A stretch of DNA of 64,000 nt from Sinisalibacter aestuarii (GTDB lineage: Bacteria > Pseudomonadota > Alphaproteobacteria > Rhodobacterales > Rhodobacteraceae), in contig NZ_BROH01000001.1 in assembly GCF_027923545.1 (NCBI RefSeq), positions 695,001 through 759,000 on the forward strand, read 5' to 3'. Of the stretch, positions 36,637-46,036 are shown in pieces (the stretch's first letter is position 1; each line of letters starts with the position of its first letter). The translations under genes and the position numbers were made by a program. Below the pieces are notes generated by a model. The model ran no database searches, was not told where the DNA came from, and saw only the letters and a program-made list of their open reading frames with translations.

Positions 36637-38298
36637 ATGACCAATTCCAATGGACCGCGCACGGGTCGCCCCCCGATTTATGCAATGCGGGGCATGGTGT
36701 CCTCGCCCCACTACCTTGCTTCGGAATCCGGCATGAAAGCGCTGCGGCAGGGCGGGAGCGCTGTCGACGCATCCATCGCGCTGAACCTGACCATGGCGGT
36801 AGTCTATTCCCATATGTCGGGCCTCGGCGGGGATGGTTTCTGGCTGCTTGCCGGTGGCAAGACGACTGGTGTCGAGGCCATTCGTGCCAGTGGCCCGTCC
36901 GCTGCCAGGGCCACGATCGAGCACTACCGCAAACACGGTCACACGGATGCCATTCCGGATCGGGGGCCCCTGGCGGCGCTGACGGTTCCGGGTGCGCTGG
37001 ACGGATTCCGCATAGCACATGAGCGGTATGGCAAACTCGACTGGGCCGATCTGTTTGAGGATGCCATCCATTACGCGCGGCACGGATTTGCCGTCACCCG
37101 GTCTCTGGCCGACTGGCTGGTCGCCGACGAAGCCTTGCTGAGGCAATACCCCGGCATGGCGGAGATCTTCCTGCCGGATGGCAAGCCGCAGCGCGAGGGC
37201 GGCTTCATCGCTCAGCCAGGGCTGGCCGACACGCTTGAACTGATCGCCAGAAAGGGTGCGCGCGATGCCTTCTACGAGGGTGAACTGGCCGCACGCATCT
37301 GTGCCGGTTTGCGGCCCGGAGGCTCACCGCTCGCACCCGAGGATTTTGCCGATTACCACGCTGAATGGGTTGCGCCGATCAGTACCAGCTATCGTGGCTA
37401 CGATATCTATCAGTTGCCGCCCAGCACCCAGGGCATGACGGCGATTCAGGTGCTGAACCTGCTGGAAGGTTTCGATGTCGCGGGATGGGGTGACAACACG
37501 GCGGACTATTATCACCACATGGCCGAAGTACTGAAAGTTGCCGCCGCCGACCGTGACGAGTGGCTGACCGACCCGAACTTCGTCGATATCCCGCTGGAGA
37601 CACTGCTGAGCAAACCCTATGCCGATGAGCGCCGCAAGCTGATTAGAGCAGACCGCTCACTGGCGGTTGACGGTATCGAACCGGGCCTGCGCTATGGCGC
37701 GGAGTTCGATAAACCGGCGCCGCGGGGCGGGACGGTGTACTTTTGCGTCACCGACAGCGACGGGCTGATGGTGTCCAAGATCCAGTCGCCCTACTATGAT
37801 TTCGGTGCCTGCGTGATGGGCGGAGATACCGGTATCATCATGCAGAACCGGGGCAGTTTCTTCTCGCTTGATGAAAACCATCCGAACCGGCTGGAGCCGA
37901 AGAAGAACACGTTCCACACGATCATCCCGGCACTGGCCGTCAGGGATGGTATGCCAGCGATCGCCTATGGCACGATGGGCGGCGAGGGCCAGTCCCAGAC
38001 CCAGGCGGCGATGCTGACCCGCATGATTGATTTCGGGTATGATGTGCAGCAGGCGATTGAGGCACCCCGCTGGCTCTTTGGGCGTACATGGGGTATGGAA
38101 TCCCGCGATCTGTGGATGGAATCCGATATTCCCGAAAATGTCCTGCGAGAGCTGTCCGTGCGCGGCCAGCCCGTGAAACGTGTCGGGCGCTGGGACAGTA
38201 TCGTGGGCCATGCCCAGGCGATCCGCTGGAATGCCGGCACGGGGTTCTACGAAGGAGGCGCCGATCCGCGTGGCGACGGCTGCGTGATCGGCTACTAG
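36637..38298 (+). CDS. Gamma-glutamyltransferase family protein
   Basis: A 553-residue Ntn-hydrolase. The N-terminal GMVSSPHYLASESGMKALRQGGSAVDA and GLGGDGFWL match the large subunit. The autoprocessing site is in RGGTVYFCVTDSDG, where Thr is the predicted new N-terminus of the small subunit, followed by IQSPYYDFGACVM and LQ/MQNRGSFFSLDENHPN-like sequence. It belongs to the branch with TVY in place of TTH, which includes acylase-like members, so true glutathione cleavage is uncertain. No signal peptide is seen; it is probably cytoplasmic. Confidence 0.9.
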   Translation: MTNSNGPRTGRPPIYAMRGMVSSPHYLASESGMKALRQGGSAVDASIALNLTMAVVYSHMSGLGGDGFWLLAGGKTTGVEAIRASGPSAARATIEHYRKHGHTDAIPDRGPLAALTVPGALDGFRIAHERYGKLDWADLFEDAIHYARHGFAVTRSLADWLVADEALLRQYPGMAEIFLPDGKPQREGGFIAQPGLADTLELIARKGARDAFYEGELAARICAGLRPGGSPLAPEDFADYHAEWVAPISTSYRGYDIYQLPPSTQGMTAIQVLNLLEGFDVAGWGDNTADYYHHMAEVLKVAAADRDEWLTDPNFVDIPLETLLSKPYADERRKLIRADRSLAVDGIEPGLRYGAEFDKPAPRGGTVYFCVTDSDGLMVSKIQSPYYDFGACVMGGDTGIIMQNRGSFFSLDENHPNRLEPKKNTFHTIIPALAVRDGMPAIAYGTMGGEGQSQTQAAMLTRMIDFGYDVQQAIEAPRWLFGRTWGMESRDLWMESDIPENVLRELSVRGQPVKRVGRWDSIVGHAQAIRWNAGTGFYEGGADPRGDGCVIGY

Positions 38299-38390
38299 AA
38301 GATCCGAGGCAAACCACAACCCGTCCGGGGTATGGATGTTCGAAGAGGCACCCATGCCCCGGGTCGCGAGATCAGTAGAGGAGAACACAC

Positions 38391-38837
38391 ATGTACGAAC
38401 ATATTCTCGTTGCAGTCGACGGCTCCGAACTTGCTCACAAAGGGCTTGAGCATGGCTTGGTACTTGCCAAGGCGCTTGATGCAGACATTACCGTACTGAC
38501 AGTGTCCGAACCTATGCACCCGGACTCGGTGCGCGCCGCGCGATTGGCGGGTCTCGACAACATCGTCATCGACTATAATCGGCAGCTTGAGAGTCTGGCG
38601 AAAGAACGCTTTGAAGTTGTGGAAGGCCGCGCGCGGGATCACGGTATTGAAGTGAACGTGGTGCATAAGATCGATGAGTCTCCGGCTGAAACCATTGTCC
38701 GGCTGGCCAAGGCGAGAGACTGCGATTTGATCGTGATGTCGTCGCACGGGCGGCGGGGCATTCAAAAGATACTCCTTGGAAGCCAGACATCGGAAGTATT
38801 GGTCAAGGCGTCCGTTCCTGTGCTGGTCATACGGTAG
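38391..38837 (+). CDS. Universal stress protein (UspA family)
   Basis: A 148-residue single-domain Usp. VAVDGSELAHKGLEHGLVLA begins the fold, and the nucleotide-binding end MSSHGRRGIQKILLGSQTSEVLVKASVPVLVIR (read in two parts) has the G-x2-G-x9-G-S/T pattern of ATP-binding members. GAGGAG precedes the ATG. It follows the gamma-glutamyltransferase-like gene by 92 bases. Confidence 0.92.
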   Translation: MYEHILVAVDGSELAHKGLEHGLVLAKALDADITVLTVSEPMHPDSVRAARLAGLDNIVIDYNRQLESLAKERFEVVEGRARDHGIEVNVVHKIDESPAETIVRLAKARDCDLIVMSSHGRRGIQKILLGSQTSEVLVKASVPVLVIR

Positions 38838-39318
38838 CCGTCTGATCCAATGGTTTGATGGTGCGATCCATTCGTCGGAATGGAAGGAGGGTTGGGGAGC
38901 AGGTTCGGCACGGGAGCGCCGCGACTGTGCACGCCCTCCAGGCAGCAATACAGCAATCGCACATTCCGAACGCGGAACGGAGCCGTGAGATCAGGATCAA
39001 ACCTAGGCTTTACCGGGGAGGCGGGAACGGGGAAGGTATTCGCGGGCAGCAGACCACCGCGTCCGCCGCAACGGTGCCATCGTCGACCTGCGGCTGCGCT
39101 CGAAATCCGCCGGTTGACCGCTGCCCCGCGTCTCGCCGTCAGGCCGGTCCGGCCTGCAGCGTCCCCGTCGGGCGCATTTGTTTCCGATCGGCGTCCGCGA
39201 TACGGGCGCCTGGGCCGGTTTGGCCGCGAATCTGCGTTGCGGCATGGCGCAGGTTCATGCTTGAACGGATGGATGCGGCCTGTTTGCTTCAGGTCCTGAC
39301 CCGTTTGCGAGATCGAAA
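38838..39318. other. Intergenic stretch with no supported gene
   Basis: 480 bases between the universal stress gene and purU. The open frames here are short and unlike known proteins. I see no terminator or RNA gene. Confidence 0.5.
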
Positions 39319-40203
39319 ATGTCCAGATATGTCCTCACAGCCACCTGCGCCTCGACCCGTGGAATCGTCGCGGCCATTTCGGGTTTCCTCGCCGAAACCG
39401 GTTGCAACATCACCGACGCGGCGCAGTTCGACGATCCACAGACCGGCAACTTCTTCATCCGGGTGAGCTTCCATTCCGAAACCGGGGCCGACATTCAGGC
39501 GCTCAGCCGTGATTTCGCCGGGGTCGCGGGGCCCTTTGGCATGGACTTCGCCTTCCATGACGAGGCCGAGAAGATGAAGGTTGTGATCATGGTGAGCCGT
39601 TTCGGCCACTGCCTCAACGATCTGCTTTATCGCTGGCGGATCGGTGCGCTGCCCATCGAGATCGTCGCCGTGATCTCGAACCACATGGATTATCAGCGGG
39701 TCGTCGTGAACCACGATATCCCGTTCTACAACATCAAGGTCACGCCGGAGAACAAGCCGCAGGCGGAGGCCGCGATCATGCAGGTGGTCGAGGAGACCGA
39801 AGCCGATCTGATCGTGCTTGCCCGCTACATGCAGATCCTGTCGGACGAGATGTGTCAGAAGATGTCGGGGCGTATCATCAATATCCACCATTCCTTCCTG
39901 CCCTCGTTCAAGGGCGCGAACCCCTACAAGCAGGCTTTCGAACGCGGGGTGAAGCTGATCGGGGCAACGGCGCATTACGTGACTGCGGATCTTGATGAAG
40001 GTCCGATCATCGAGCAGGACATTGTGCGCGTGACCCATGCGCAAAGCCCGCAGGATTACGTCTCGCTGGGCCGCGAGGTGGAAGCTCAGGTCTTCGCCCG
40101 CGCGATCCATGCCCACAGCCATCACCGGGTGTTTCTGAACGGGAACAAGACGGTGGTGTTCCCGGCCTCGCCCGGCGGCTACGCGTCGGAACGGATGGGC
40201 TAG
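39319..40203 (+). CDS. purU: Formyltetrahydrofolate deformylase
   Basis: A 294-residue enzyme that hydrolyses 10-formyltetrahydrofolate to formate and tetrahydrofolate. An N-terminal ACT domain (about 1-85, STRGIVAAISGFLAETGCNI) precedes the formyltransferase fold. The catalytic residues are visible as Asn/His in IINIHHSFLPSFKGANPY and the distal Asp in TADLDEGPIIEQD. It is complete and of normal length, convergent with the CoA-ligase gene. Confidence 0.95.
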   Translation: MSRYVLTATCASTRGIVAAISGFLAETGCNITDAAQFDDPQTGNFFIRVSFHSETGADIQALSRDFAGVAGPFGMDFAFHDEAEKMKVVIMVSRFGHCLNDLLYRWRIGALPIEIVAVISNHMDYQRVVVNHDIPFYNIKVTPENKPQAEAAIMQVVEETEADLIVLARYMQILSDEMCQKMSGRIINIHHSFLPSFKGANPYKQAFERGVKLIGATAHYVTADLDEGPIIEQDIVRVTHAQSPQDYVSLGREVEAQVFARAIHAHSHHRVFLNGNKTVVFPASPGGYASERMG

Positions 40204-40255
40204 GCGGGCCTTTTCGGCTTCCGCACCCCGGCCCGCAAGATCGCCGGGGCCGCGC

Positions 40256-42076
40256 TCAGGCGCGGATCACCCGGGGATCGTCGCTGTAGAGCGCGGCCAC
40301 CAGATCGGCGCGGTGGCTGCGCACCGCGCGCTGGTTGACAGAGCCCTTGTCGGTCACCTCGCCCCGGTCGAGGTCGAGCGGCTCGATCATCACCATGGCG
40401 CGCGGCACCCGCAACGAAGCGCCGGTGGCGCCGGCGTTGTAGGCGGCGAGGCGGCCCGAGATTTCGTCGCGCAGGCTGTCCTGCCCCCAGAGCGTGGCAT
40501 CGTCCAGCGCGCCGGAGCCGAGCAGCATCTTTTCCGCCGCCGGGCGGAACGGCACGATCAGGATGCCAAGCTCATCCTCGCCTTCGCCGACGATCACCAC
40601 GTCGCGGGCCAGCCCGCCGAGCGCGTCGATCAGACGGGCGCGCAGCGCCCCCACCGCCACCCAGGTGCCGGTGGACATCTTGAAGTTCTCGGCCACCCGC
40701 CCGTCGAAGAAAAAGCCCTTCGCGGCATCGTCGGGGTCGGCGAAGCGCAGCGCGTCGCCGAGGCGGTAAAAGCCCTCGTCGTCGAAGGCGTCGCGGGTCA
40801 GCTCTTCGTTGCGCCAATAGCCCGGCGTCACGTTCGGCCCCTTCACCCGCGCCTCCCATTTGCCGTCGTTCGGCACCAGCTTCAGCGTAAGCCCCTTCGC
40901 GGGCACGCCGATATTGCCCGGGCTTGCCTGCGGTTCGGTCTGGAACAGGGCGAAGGGCGCCGTCTCGGTCGCGCCGAGGCCGGAGGCAAGCAGAATCTCC
41001 TCGCCGGTCGTGGCGATCGCCATCTGTTTCAGCTCGTCCCATGTGTGCTGAGCCATTGCCGCGCCGGCGTAATAGAGCAGCTTGACGCTGGAGAAGAAGT
41101 GCGCCGCCAGAGCCGGATCGTCCTGCATCGCTTCGAGCAGCATCTCGAAGCCGACCGGCACGTTGAAATACCAGTTGGTGGCGACGTCGCGCAGGTTGCG
41201 GATGGTTTCGGCCATGCCGTCGGGCGTTGGCCGGCCGCCGTCGATATGGAAGGTGCCGCCGCCCCAGATCGCGACGTTGAACATCAGGTTGCCCGCCGCC
41301 ACATGGTTCCACGGCGCCCAGTCGAGGATGATCGGCGGTTCCTCCTTCAGATAGGCGTAGCAATCGTAGACCTGCTCCATGTTGACGCAGAGCATCTTCT
41401 GGGTCTGGATCACCGCCTTGGGGCTGCCGGTGGTGCCGGAGGTGAACATGAATTTCGCCACCGTCTCCGGCCCGGTCGCCGCGCGGGCGGTGTCGACCGC
41501 CGCGGTGGGCACGGTTGCCAGGATCTCCTCCCAGTTCGCGCCCGCGCCGCGCAGGCCCAGGCGGGGCAGGCCGGGAAAGGCGGCGTCCATCGCCGGGGCG
41601 AAACGGTCGAGATCGTCGGCAAAGACCGCGCCGGGCGTGATCTGGTCGCGGATTTCGTGGAGCTTGGCGTAATCCTTCGACACCAGCGCATAGGCCGGGG
41701 CCAGCGCCGCCGAGGGGATGCCGACATATTGCGCCCCGAGCGCCATGAGCGCGTGACTGATCGAATTGCCCGAAAGGATCACCAGCGGACGGTCGGTGCT
41801 CAGCCCGAGGCCGAGCAGGTATTGCCCGATGGCGCGGATATGGGTGAGCAATGCGCCATAGCTGACCCGCTGCCAGTCGCCCCCGCCGGGCGCGCGCTCG
41901 GCCATCCAGATGCGATCCGGCGCGACCGCGGCCCAATGCTCGATCCGCTCCGAGATCACCCGGGGGTATGGGCCAAGCTCGCCGGTCTGGCGCACGATCA
42001 CGGCGCCGTCGGCTCTGGTTTCGGTCGCGATCTCGGCGTCCCACAGCTTTACGGGCCGCAGCTTCGGCTTGGTCAT
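40256..42076 (-). CDS. Feruloyl-CoA synthetase-like AMP-binding acid:CoA ligase
   Basis: A 606-residue ANL-superfamily ligase. The P-loop is KFMFTSGTTGSPKAVI, the A5 motif is in LLASGLGATETAP, and the GEVTDKGSVNQRA end carries the C-terminal catalytic lysine. The N-terminal region (VISERIEHWAAVAPDRIWMAER, AYALVSKDYAKLHEI) resembles feruloyl-CoA synthetases. It should activate a hydroxycinnamate or related acid to its CoA ester. The start follows GGGAGG. It is divergent from the crotonase and MarR genes, sharing an operator. Confidence 0.85.
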   Translation of the reverse strand: MTKPKLRPVKLWDAEIATETRADGAVIVRQTGELGPYPRVISERIEHWAAVAPDRIWMAERAPGGGDWQRVSYGALLTHIRAIGQYLLGLGLSTDRPLVILSGNSISHALMALGAQYVGIPSAALAPAYALVSKDYAKLHEIRDQITPGAVFADDLDRFAPAMDAAFPGLPRLGLRGAGANWEEILATVPTAAVDTARAATGPETVAKFMFTSGTTGSPKAVIQTQKMLCVNMEQVYDCYAYLKEEPPIILDWAPWNHVAAGNLMFNVAIWGGGTFHIDGGRPTPDGMAETIRNLRDVATNWYFNVPVGFEMLLEAMQDDPALAAHFFSSVKLLYYAGAAMAQHTWDELKQMAIATTGEEILLASGLGATETAPFALFQTEPQASPGNIGVPAKGLTLKLVPNDGKWEARVKGPNVTPGYWRNEELTRDAFDDEGFYRLGDALRFADPDDAAKGFFFDGRVAENFKMSTGTWVAVGALRARLIDALGGLARDVVIVGEGEDELGILIVPFRPAAEKMLLGSGALDDATLWGQDSLRDEISGRLAAYNAGATGASLRVPRAMVMIEPLDLDRGEVTDKGSVNQRAVRSHRADLVAALYSDDPRVIRA

Positions 42077-42114
42077 GGCATCCTCCCTCATCGGCTTTAT
42101 GGGCCGAGTCTCGA

Positions 42115-42138
42115 AAATAGTTTACGTGGAAACTATTT
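42115..42138. promoter_or_regulatory. MarR-type operator between the CoA-ligase and crotonase genes
   Basis: AAATAGTTT and AAACTATTT form perfect inverted arms around ACGTGG, a typical MarR-family site. It sits within 80 bases of both divergent starts. The MarR gene two places downstream is the probable binder, with a CoA thioester as likely inducer as in hydroxycinnamate regulators. Confidence 0.75.
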
Positions 42139-42196
42139 CCGTGGATAGTGAAAACCGGCGACTCGCGGAAGACGGCGCCAGGGAGGACAAGACGAT

Positions 42197-42976
42197 ATGG
42201 ACTACCTGACCTACGAGCTCAGGGGCGAAATCGCGCTGGTCGGGCTGAACCGCCCCGAAAAGCGCAACGCGATTTCGGATGCCTTCATCGAAGAGCTTGC
42301 GGTCGTGATCCGCCGGGCCGAGGCCGAGGCGAAAGCGGCAGTCATCTTCGGCCATGGTCCGCATTTCTGCGCCGGGCTGGACCTTGCCGAGCATGTGAAG
42401 AAAACCCCGTTCGAGGGCGTCCATGGCTCGCGGCGCTGGCACGAGGTGTTTGGCTGGATTCAGAAGGGCAAGCTGCCGTGGTTCGGCGCGCTGCATGGCG
42501 CGGTGGTCGGCGGCGGGCTGGAACTGGCCTCGTCGCTGCATGTCCGCGTGGCCGACAGCACCGCCTTTTTCGCGCTGCCCGAGGGCCAGCGCGGCATCTT
42601 TGTGGGTGGCGGCGCCTCCGTCCGCTCGGCGCGGCTCATGGGCCTTGCCCGGATGACCGACATGATGCTCACCGGCCGGTCGGTGGACGTGGACACCGCC
42701 GAGCGCTGGAACCTCGTGCAATATGTGGTCGGCGAGGGCGAGGCGCTGCAAACCGCCATCGCACTGGCCGAAAAAGCGGCGAGCAATGCCGAGATTTCCA
42801 ACTATGCCATCATCAACGCCCTGCCGCGCATTCAGGACATGGCGTCGGATGACGGGCTTTTTGTCGAGAGCTTCATCGCGTCCTTCACCGCCACCAGCCC
42901 GGAGGCCGAAGAGCGGCTGCAGGCCTTCCTTCAGAAAAAGGCGGGCAAGGTCGCCCGGCCCGGAGAGGCGGGATGA
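42197..42976 (+). CDS. Enoyl-CoA hydratase/isomerase (crotonase) family protein
   Basis: A 259-residue crotonase. The oxyanion-hole region is HFCAGLDLAEH and HGAVVGGGLELASS, and the two glutamates of hydratases are in place (GGGLELA and ALPEGQRG). Next to a feruloyl-CoA synthetase-like gene, it may hydrate or cleave the CoA ester made by that enzyme. Its stop overlaps the MarR start (ATGA), so the two are coupled. Confidence 0.88.
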   Translation: MDYLTYELRGEIALVGLNRPEKRNAISDAFIEELAVVIRRAEAEAKAAVIFGHGPHFCAGLDLAEHVKKTPFEGVHGSRRWHEVFGWIQKGKLPWFGALHGAVVGGGLELASSLHVRVADSTAFFALPEGQRGIFVGGGASVRSARLMGLARMTDMMLTGRSVDVDTAERWNLVQYVVGEGEALQTAIALAEKAASNAEISNYAIINALPRIQDMASDDGLFVESFIASFTATSPEAEERLQAFLQKKAGKVARPGEAG

Positions 42977-43449
42977 CCGACGCGCTCACAGAAACCCTCG
43001 ACGACGAAATCGTCGAGCTGGGCGAGATCACCGGCTCGCTCGGGTTTCTGTTGCGCATGGCCCAGCTTCGCGCCTTCGACTACTTTTTTCAAACCCTCGG
43101 CGAGCATGATCTGCGGCCCGGCGAGTTCACCGTGCTCTGGGTGATCGGCCTCAATCCGGGGCTCAGGCAGGGCACCATTGCCCGTCGCCTGCATATCAAG
43201 CCCGCGCATATGACCAAGCTCATCCAGAGGCTGTCGGCGGCGGGGTGGGTGACGCGCACCGTGCCGCAGGATGACCGCCGCTCGGTCCGCCTCGCGCTCA
43301 CCGGCGAGGGCGAAGCCTTCGTCGCGCGTTACCGTGACGGGTTCCTGCACGCCCATCTGGCCGAACGCTCCAACCTCGCCCCCGACGACGCCGAGCACCT
43401 CATCGCGCTTCTGCGCCGCTATTCCGGGCTGGAAGGAGCCGGCACATGA
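42973..43449 (+). CDS. MarR-family transcriptional regulator
   Basis: A 158-residue winged-helix protein. The DNA-binding core (about 55-115) has TIARRLHIKPAHMTKLIQRL and the wing DDRRSVRLALTGEG. It lies between the crotonase and amidohydrolase genes with four-base overlaps on both sides and probably represses the divergent promoters through the palindrome at 42115. Confidence 0.92.
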   Translation: MTDALTETLDDEIVELGEITGSLGFLLRMAQLRAFDYFFQTLGEHDLRPGEFTVLWVIGLNPGLRQGTIARRLHIKPAHMTKLIQRLSAAGWVTRTVPQDDRRSVRLALTGEGEAFVARYRDGFLHAHLAERSNLAPDDAEHLIALLRRYSGLEGAGT

Positions 43450-44327
43450 GCCTTGATCTCGACAATATCGTCGCCATCGACGTGCACACCCATGCCGAAG
43501 AGCCGTGCAACCATGCGCGCGACGATGGCTATAACGAATTTCAGCAGGGCATGGCCGCCTATTTCAAAAACCCGGCAGGCCATCAGGGGATGCTGCCCAG
43601 CGTCGAGGAAACCGCCGCCTATTACCGCGAGCGCCGGATTGCGGCGGTGATCTTCCCCGTCGATGCCGAGCGCGAGACCGGCTTTCACCGCTATTCCAAC
43701 GAGGAGGTGGCCGAGATCTGCGCCGCCAATGACGATATACTCATCCCCTTCGCCTCCATCGACCCGTGGAAGGGCCGCATGGCCGCGCGCGAGGCGCGCC
43801 GGCTGATCCGCGATCACGGCGTGCGCGGCTTCAAGTTTCACCCCACCTATCAGGGCTTCTGGCCGAATGACCGGATGGCCTATCCGTTCTACGAGGTGCT
43901 GGAGGAAGAGGGCGTGGTGGCGCTGTTCCACACCGGGCAGACCGGCGTCGGCTCCGGGATGCGCGGCGGCATGGGGATGCGGCTGAAATATTCCAACCCG
44001 ATGACGATTGACGATATCGCGGTGGATTTCCCCGATCTCAGGATCATCATGGCGCACCCCTCCTTCCCCTGGCAGGAGGAGGCGCTGGCCGTCGCCCAGC
44101 ACAAGGCCAATGTTTATATCGACCTCTCGGGATGGAGCCCGAAATACTTCCCCGAGATCCTGGTGAAATATGCAAACTCGTTGCTGAAGAAGAAAATGCT
44201 TTTCGGGTCCGACTGGCCGGCGATCACGCCTGACCGCTGGCTGGCCGATTTCGAAAATGCCCCGTTTCGGGATGAGGTCCGCCCACTCATTCTGAAGGAC
44301 AACGCTCGGAGGCTGCTGAACCTCTGA
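43446..44327 (+). CDS. Amidohydrolase family (ACMSD/resorcylate decarboxylase-like) protein
   Basis: A 293-residue metal-dependent TIM-barrel protein. Metal ligands are visible as HxH in AIDVHTHAEE, His in ALFHTGQTG, His in IIMAHPSFPW and Asp in LFGSDWPAI. The family includes decarboxylases and hydrolases of aromatic and lactone intermediates. It is co-transcribed with the MarR and crotonase genes, so it probably acts on the aromatic product or a side intermediate. Confidence 0.88.
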   Translation: MSLDLDNIVAIDVHTHAEEPCNHARDDGYNEFQQGMAAYFKNPAGHQGMLPSVEETAAYYRERRIAAVIFPVDAERETGFHRYSNEEVAEICAANDDILIPFASIDPWKGRMAAREARRLIRDHGVRGFKFHPTYQGFWPNDRMAYPFYEVLEEEGVVALFHTGQTGVGSGMRGGMGMRLKYSNPMTIDDIAVDFPDLRIIMAHPSFPWQEEALAVAQHKANVYIDLSGWSPKYFPEILVKYANSLLKKKMLFGSDWPAITPDRWLADFENAPFRDEVRPLILKDNARRLLNL

Positions 44328-44350
44328 AGGGCGACAACAGGGAGAGAGAG

Positions 44351-45439
44351 ATGAACAAGACCCTCAAAATTGCCGGACTGGCCCTCGCCGCTGCGATGGC
44401 CTGGACCCCGGTGCAGGCGCAAAACCTGCTGCTGGCCCCCGCGGCCCCGCCGGTGCACCCGGCCTATTACATGTATGAGCGCTTCTCCGAATATCTCGCG
44501 GAAGAGACCGGCGGCGCGATGACCGGCACCATCCTCGGGCCGGAAGTCGTCGCCCTGCCGCAGATGAAGGACGCGCTGCAGACCGGGCTGGCCAATGTCG
44601 GCAACGCGCTGCCGCTCTACTTCGCCGCCGACTTCCCGCAAACCGGCGTGGCCGGCGATCTCGCGCTTCTGGGCCGCAACCCCTACGCGATGGGCCTGGC
44701 GATGACCGAATTCGGCGTCACCTGCGGCGTCTGTCAGGACGAGTTCAAGGCGTTCGGCGCCGTGTTCCTCGGCTCGGGCTCGTCCAACGTTTATGCGCTG
44801 ATCACCACCAAGCCGGTGCGCTCGCTGGACGATCTTCAGGGCCTGCGCCTGCGTTCGGGCGGCGCCCCCTACTCGCGCTGGGCCGAAAACTTCGGCGCGA
44901 CCCCGGTCAACCTGCCGGTGGGCGACACCTTCGAGGCGATGAGCCAGGGCACGATCGACGGCACCATGGCCTCGATCGTCGACATGCTGTCCTACCGTCT
45001 GGTCGACATCGCCAAATACGTGACCGAAGTGCCGCTGGGCACCTACCACGTGACCTCCAACTTCTCGACCGCCAATGACATCTGGGCCGGGATGAGCGTG
45101 GAGCAACGCACCCAGTACGTGCGGGCGGCCAACCGCGGCAACCTCGCCTTCACCGACCGCTGGGGCTACCAGCTTCCGGCCGAGGCGATGACCGCGGTCG
45201 AGGCGACCGAGATCGAGATGATCGCGCCGGGCGATGACTTCCTCGCCGCCTCCGACGCTTTCGCGGCGGAAGACGCGGCGGCCAAGGCGGCTGAAAACGA
45301 GCTCTCGGCCCAGTTCGCGGCCCTTGTCGAGAAATGGGACGGCATCGTCGCCGAAGTCGGCGAAGACCCCGAGGCGCTTGCCGTGCGCGCCTGGGACGAG
45401 ATCTGGTCGAAGGTCGATTTCTCGACCTACGGCATGTGA
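44351..45439 (+). CDS. dctP: TRAP transporter substrate-binding protein (DctP family)
   Basis: A 362-residue periplasmic protein with a signal peptide ending near TPVQAQ. DDLQGLRLRSGG and VNLPVGDTFEAMSQGTIDG are the conserved ligand-clamp motifs, including the arginine that binds the carboxylate. It is followed by dctQ and dctM and linked to the aromatic genes upstream, so the ligand is probably an aromatic or related acid. Confidence 0.92.
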   Translation: MNKTLKIAGLALAAAMAWTPVQAQNLLLAPAAPPVHPAYYMYERFSEYLAEETGGAMTGTILGPEVVALPQMKDALQTGLANVGNALPLYFAADFPQTGVAGDLALLGRNPYAMGLAMTEFGVTCGVCQDEFKAFGAVFLGSGSSNVYALITTKPVRSLDDLQGLRLRSGGAPYSRWAENFGATPVNLPVGDTFEAMSQGTIDGTMASIVDMLSYRLVDIAKYVTEVPLGTYHVTSNFSTANDIWAGMSVEQRTQYVRAANRGNLAFTDRWGYQLPAEAMTAVEATEIEMIAPGDDFLAASDAFAAEDAAAKAAENELSAQFAALVEKWDGIVAEVGEDPEALAVRAWDEIWSKVDFSTYGM

Positions 45440-45457
45440 TCGCGTCGTGATCCATCT

Positions 45458-45483
45458 GGCCCGCCCCAGCCACGGGGCGGGCC
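45458..45483 (+). terminator. Intra-operon hairpin between dctP and dctQ
   Basis: GGCCCGCCCC and GGGGCGGGCC form a perfect 10-bp stem around AGCCAC, followed only by ATTTCC. With no long T-run, it likely acts as a partial terminator or 3' RNA-stabilising structure that raises dctP level over dctQM. Confidence 0.65.
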
Positions 45484-45502
45484 ATTTCCTCTTGCCCGCA
45501 GC

Positions 45503-46036
45503 GTGAGCCTCATGCATCGCCTCGTCACCTTCGCCGCGCTTGCGGCCAAAATCCTCGGCTATATCGGCGCGCTTGCCGTGGCCGCCATGATGCTGCACAT
45601 CAGCCTCGACGTGATCCTGCGCAACGCTTTCCGTATCTCGCTCGACACCGTGCCCGAGATCGTCGCGCGCTATTACATGACGGCGCTCGCCTTCCTGCCG
45701 CTCGCCTGGCTCGAAATCCGGCGTGACATGATTTCGGTGGAATTGCTCGATTTCGCGCTGACCGCTAGAAGCCGCCGCATCTCCGATACGCTGGTCATGG
45801 TGATCGCCGCCGTGATCTACACGATGCTGGCCTGGACCAACTGGGACAAGGCGCTCGCCGAGACCCGCGTGGGAACGCTCGTCGAGATTGCCACCTACAA
45901 GATGCCGGTCTGGCATTCCTTCTATTTCTCCGCTGTCGGCTTCACGCTGGCAGCCGTCATCAGTGCCATCCTCGCGCTTGGCCAGTTCCTGCCCGCCATC
46001 GGCGCGCCGCTTGAGGAGGCCGCGAATGAGCGTTGA
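45503..46036 (+). CDS. dctQ: TRAP transporter small permease subunit (DctQ family)
   Basis: A 177-residue membrane protein with four helices and the usual plan of DctQ (LDVILRNAFRISLDTVPEI near the first loop). The GTG at 45503 and the ATG at 45512 are both possible starts. It overlaps dctM by 11 bases. Confidence 0.9.
   Translation: MSLMHRLVTFAALAAKILGYIGALAVAAMMLHISLDVILRNAFRISLDTVPEIVARYYMTALAFLPLAWLEIRRDMISVELLDFALTARSRRISDTLVMVIAAVIYTMLAWTNWDKALAETRVGTLVEIATYKMPVWHSFYFSAVGFTLAAVISAILALGQFLPAIGAPLEEAANER

Noticed and set aside
40204-40236. GCGGGCC/GGCCCGC inverted repeat between purU and the CoA-ligase gene as a bidirectional terminator
   Set aside because: The loop is 19 bases and no T-run follows on either strand; too weak to call.
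40313-42148. 611-codon open frame antisense to the CoA-ligase gene
   Set aside because: High-GC shadow frame; the opposite strand encodes a full ligase with all motifs.
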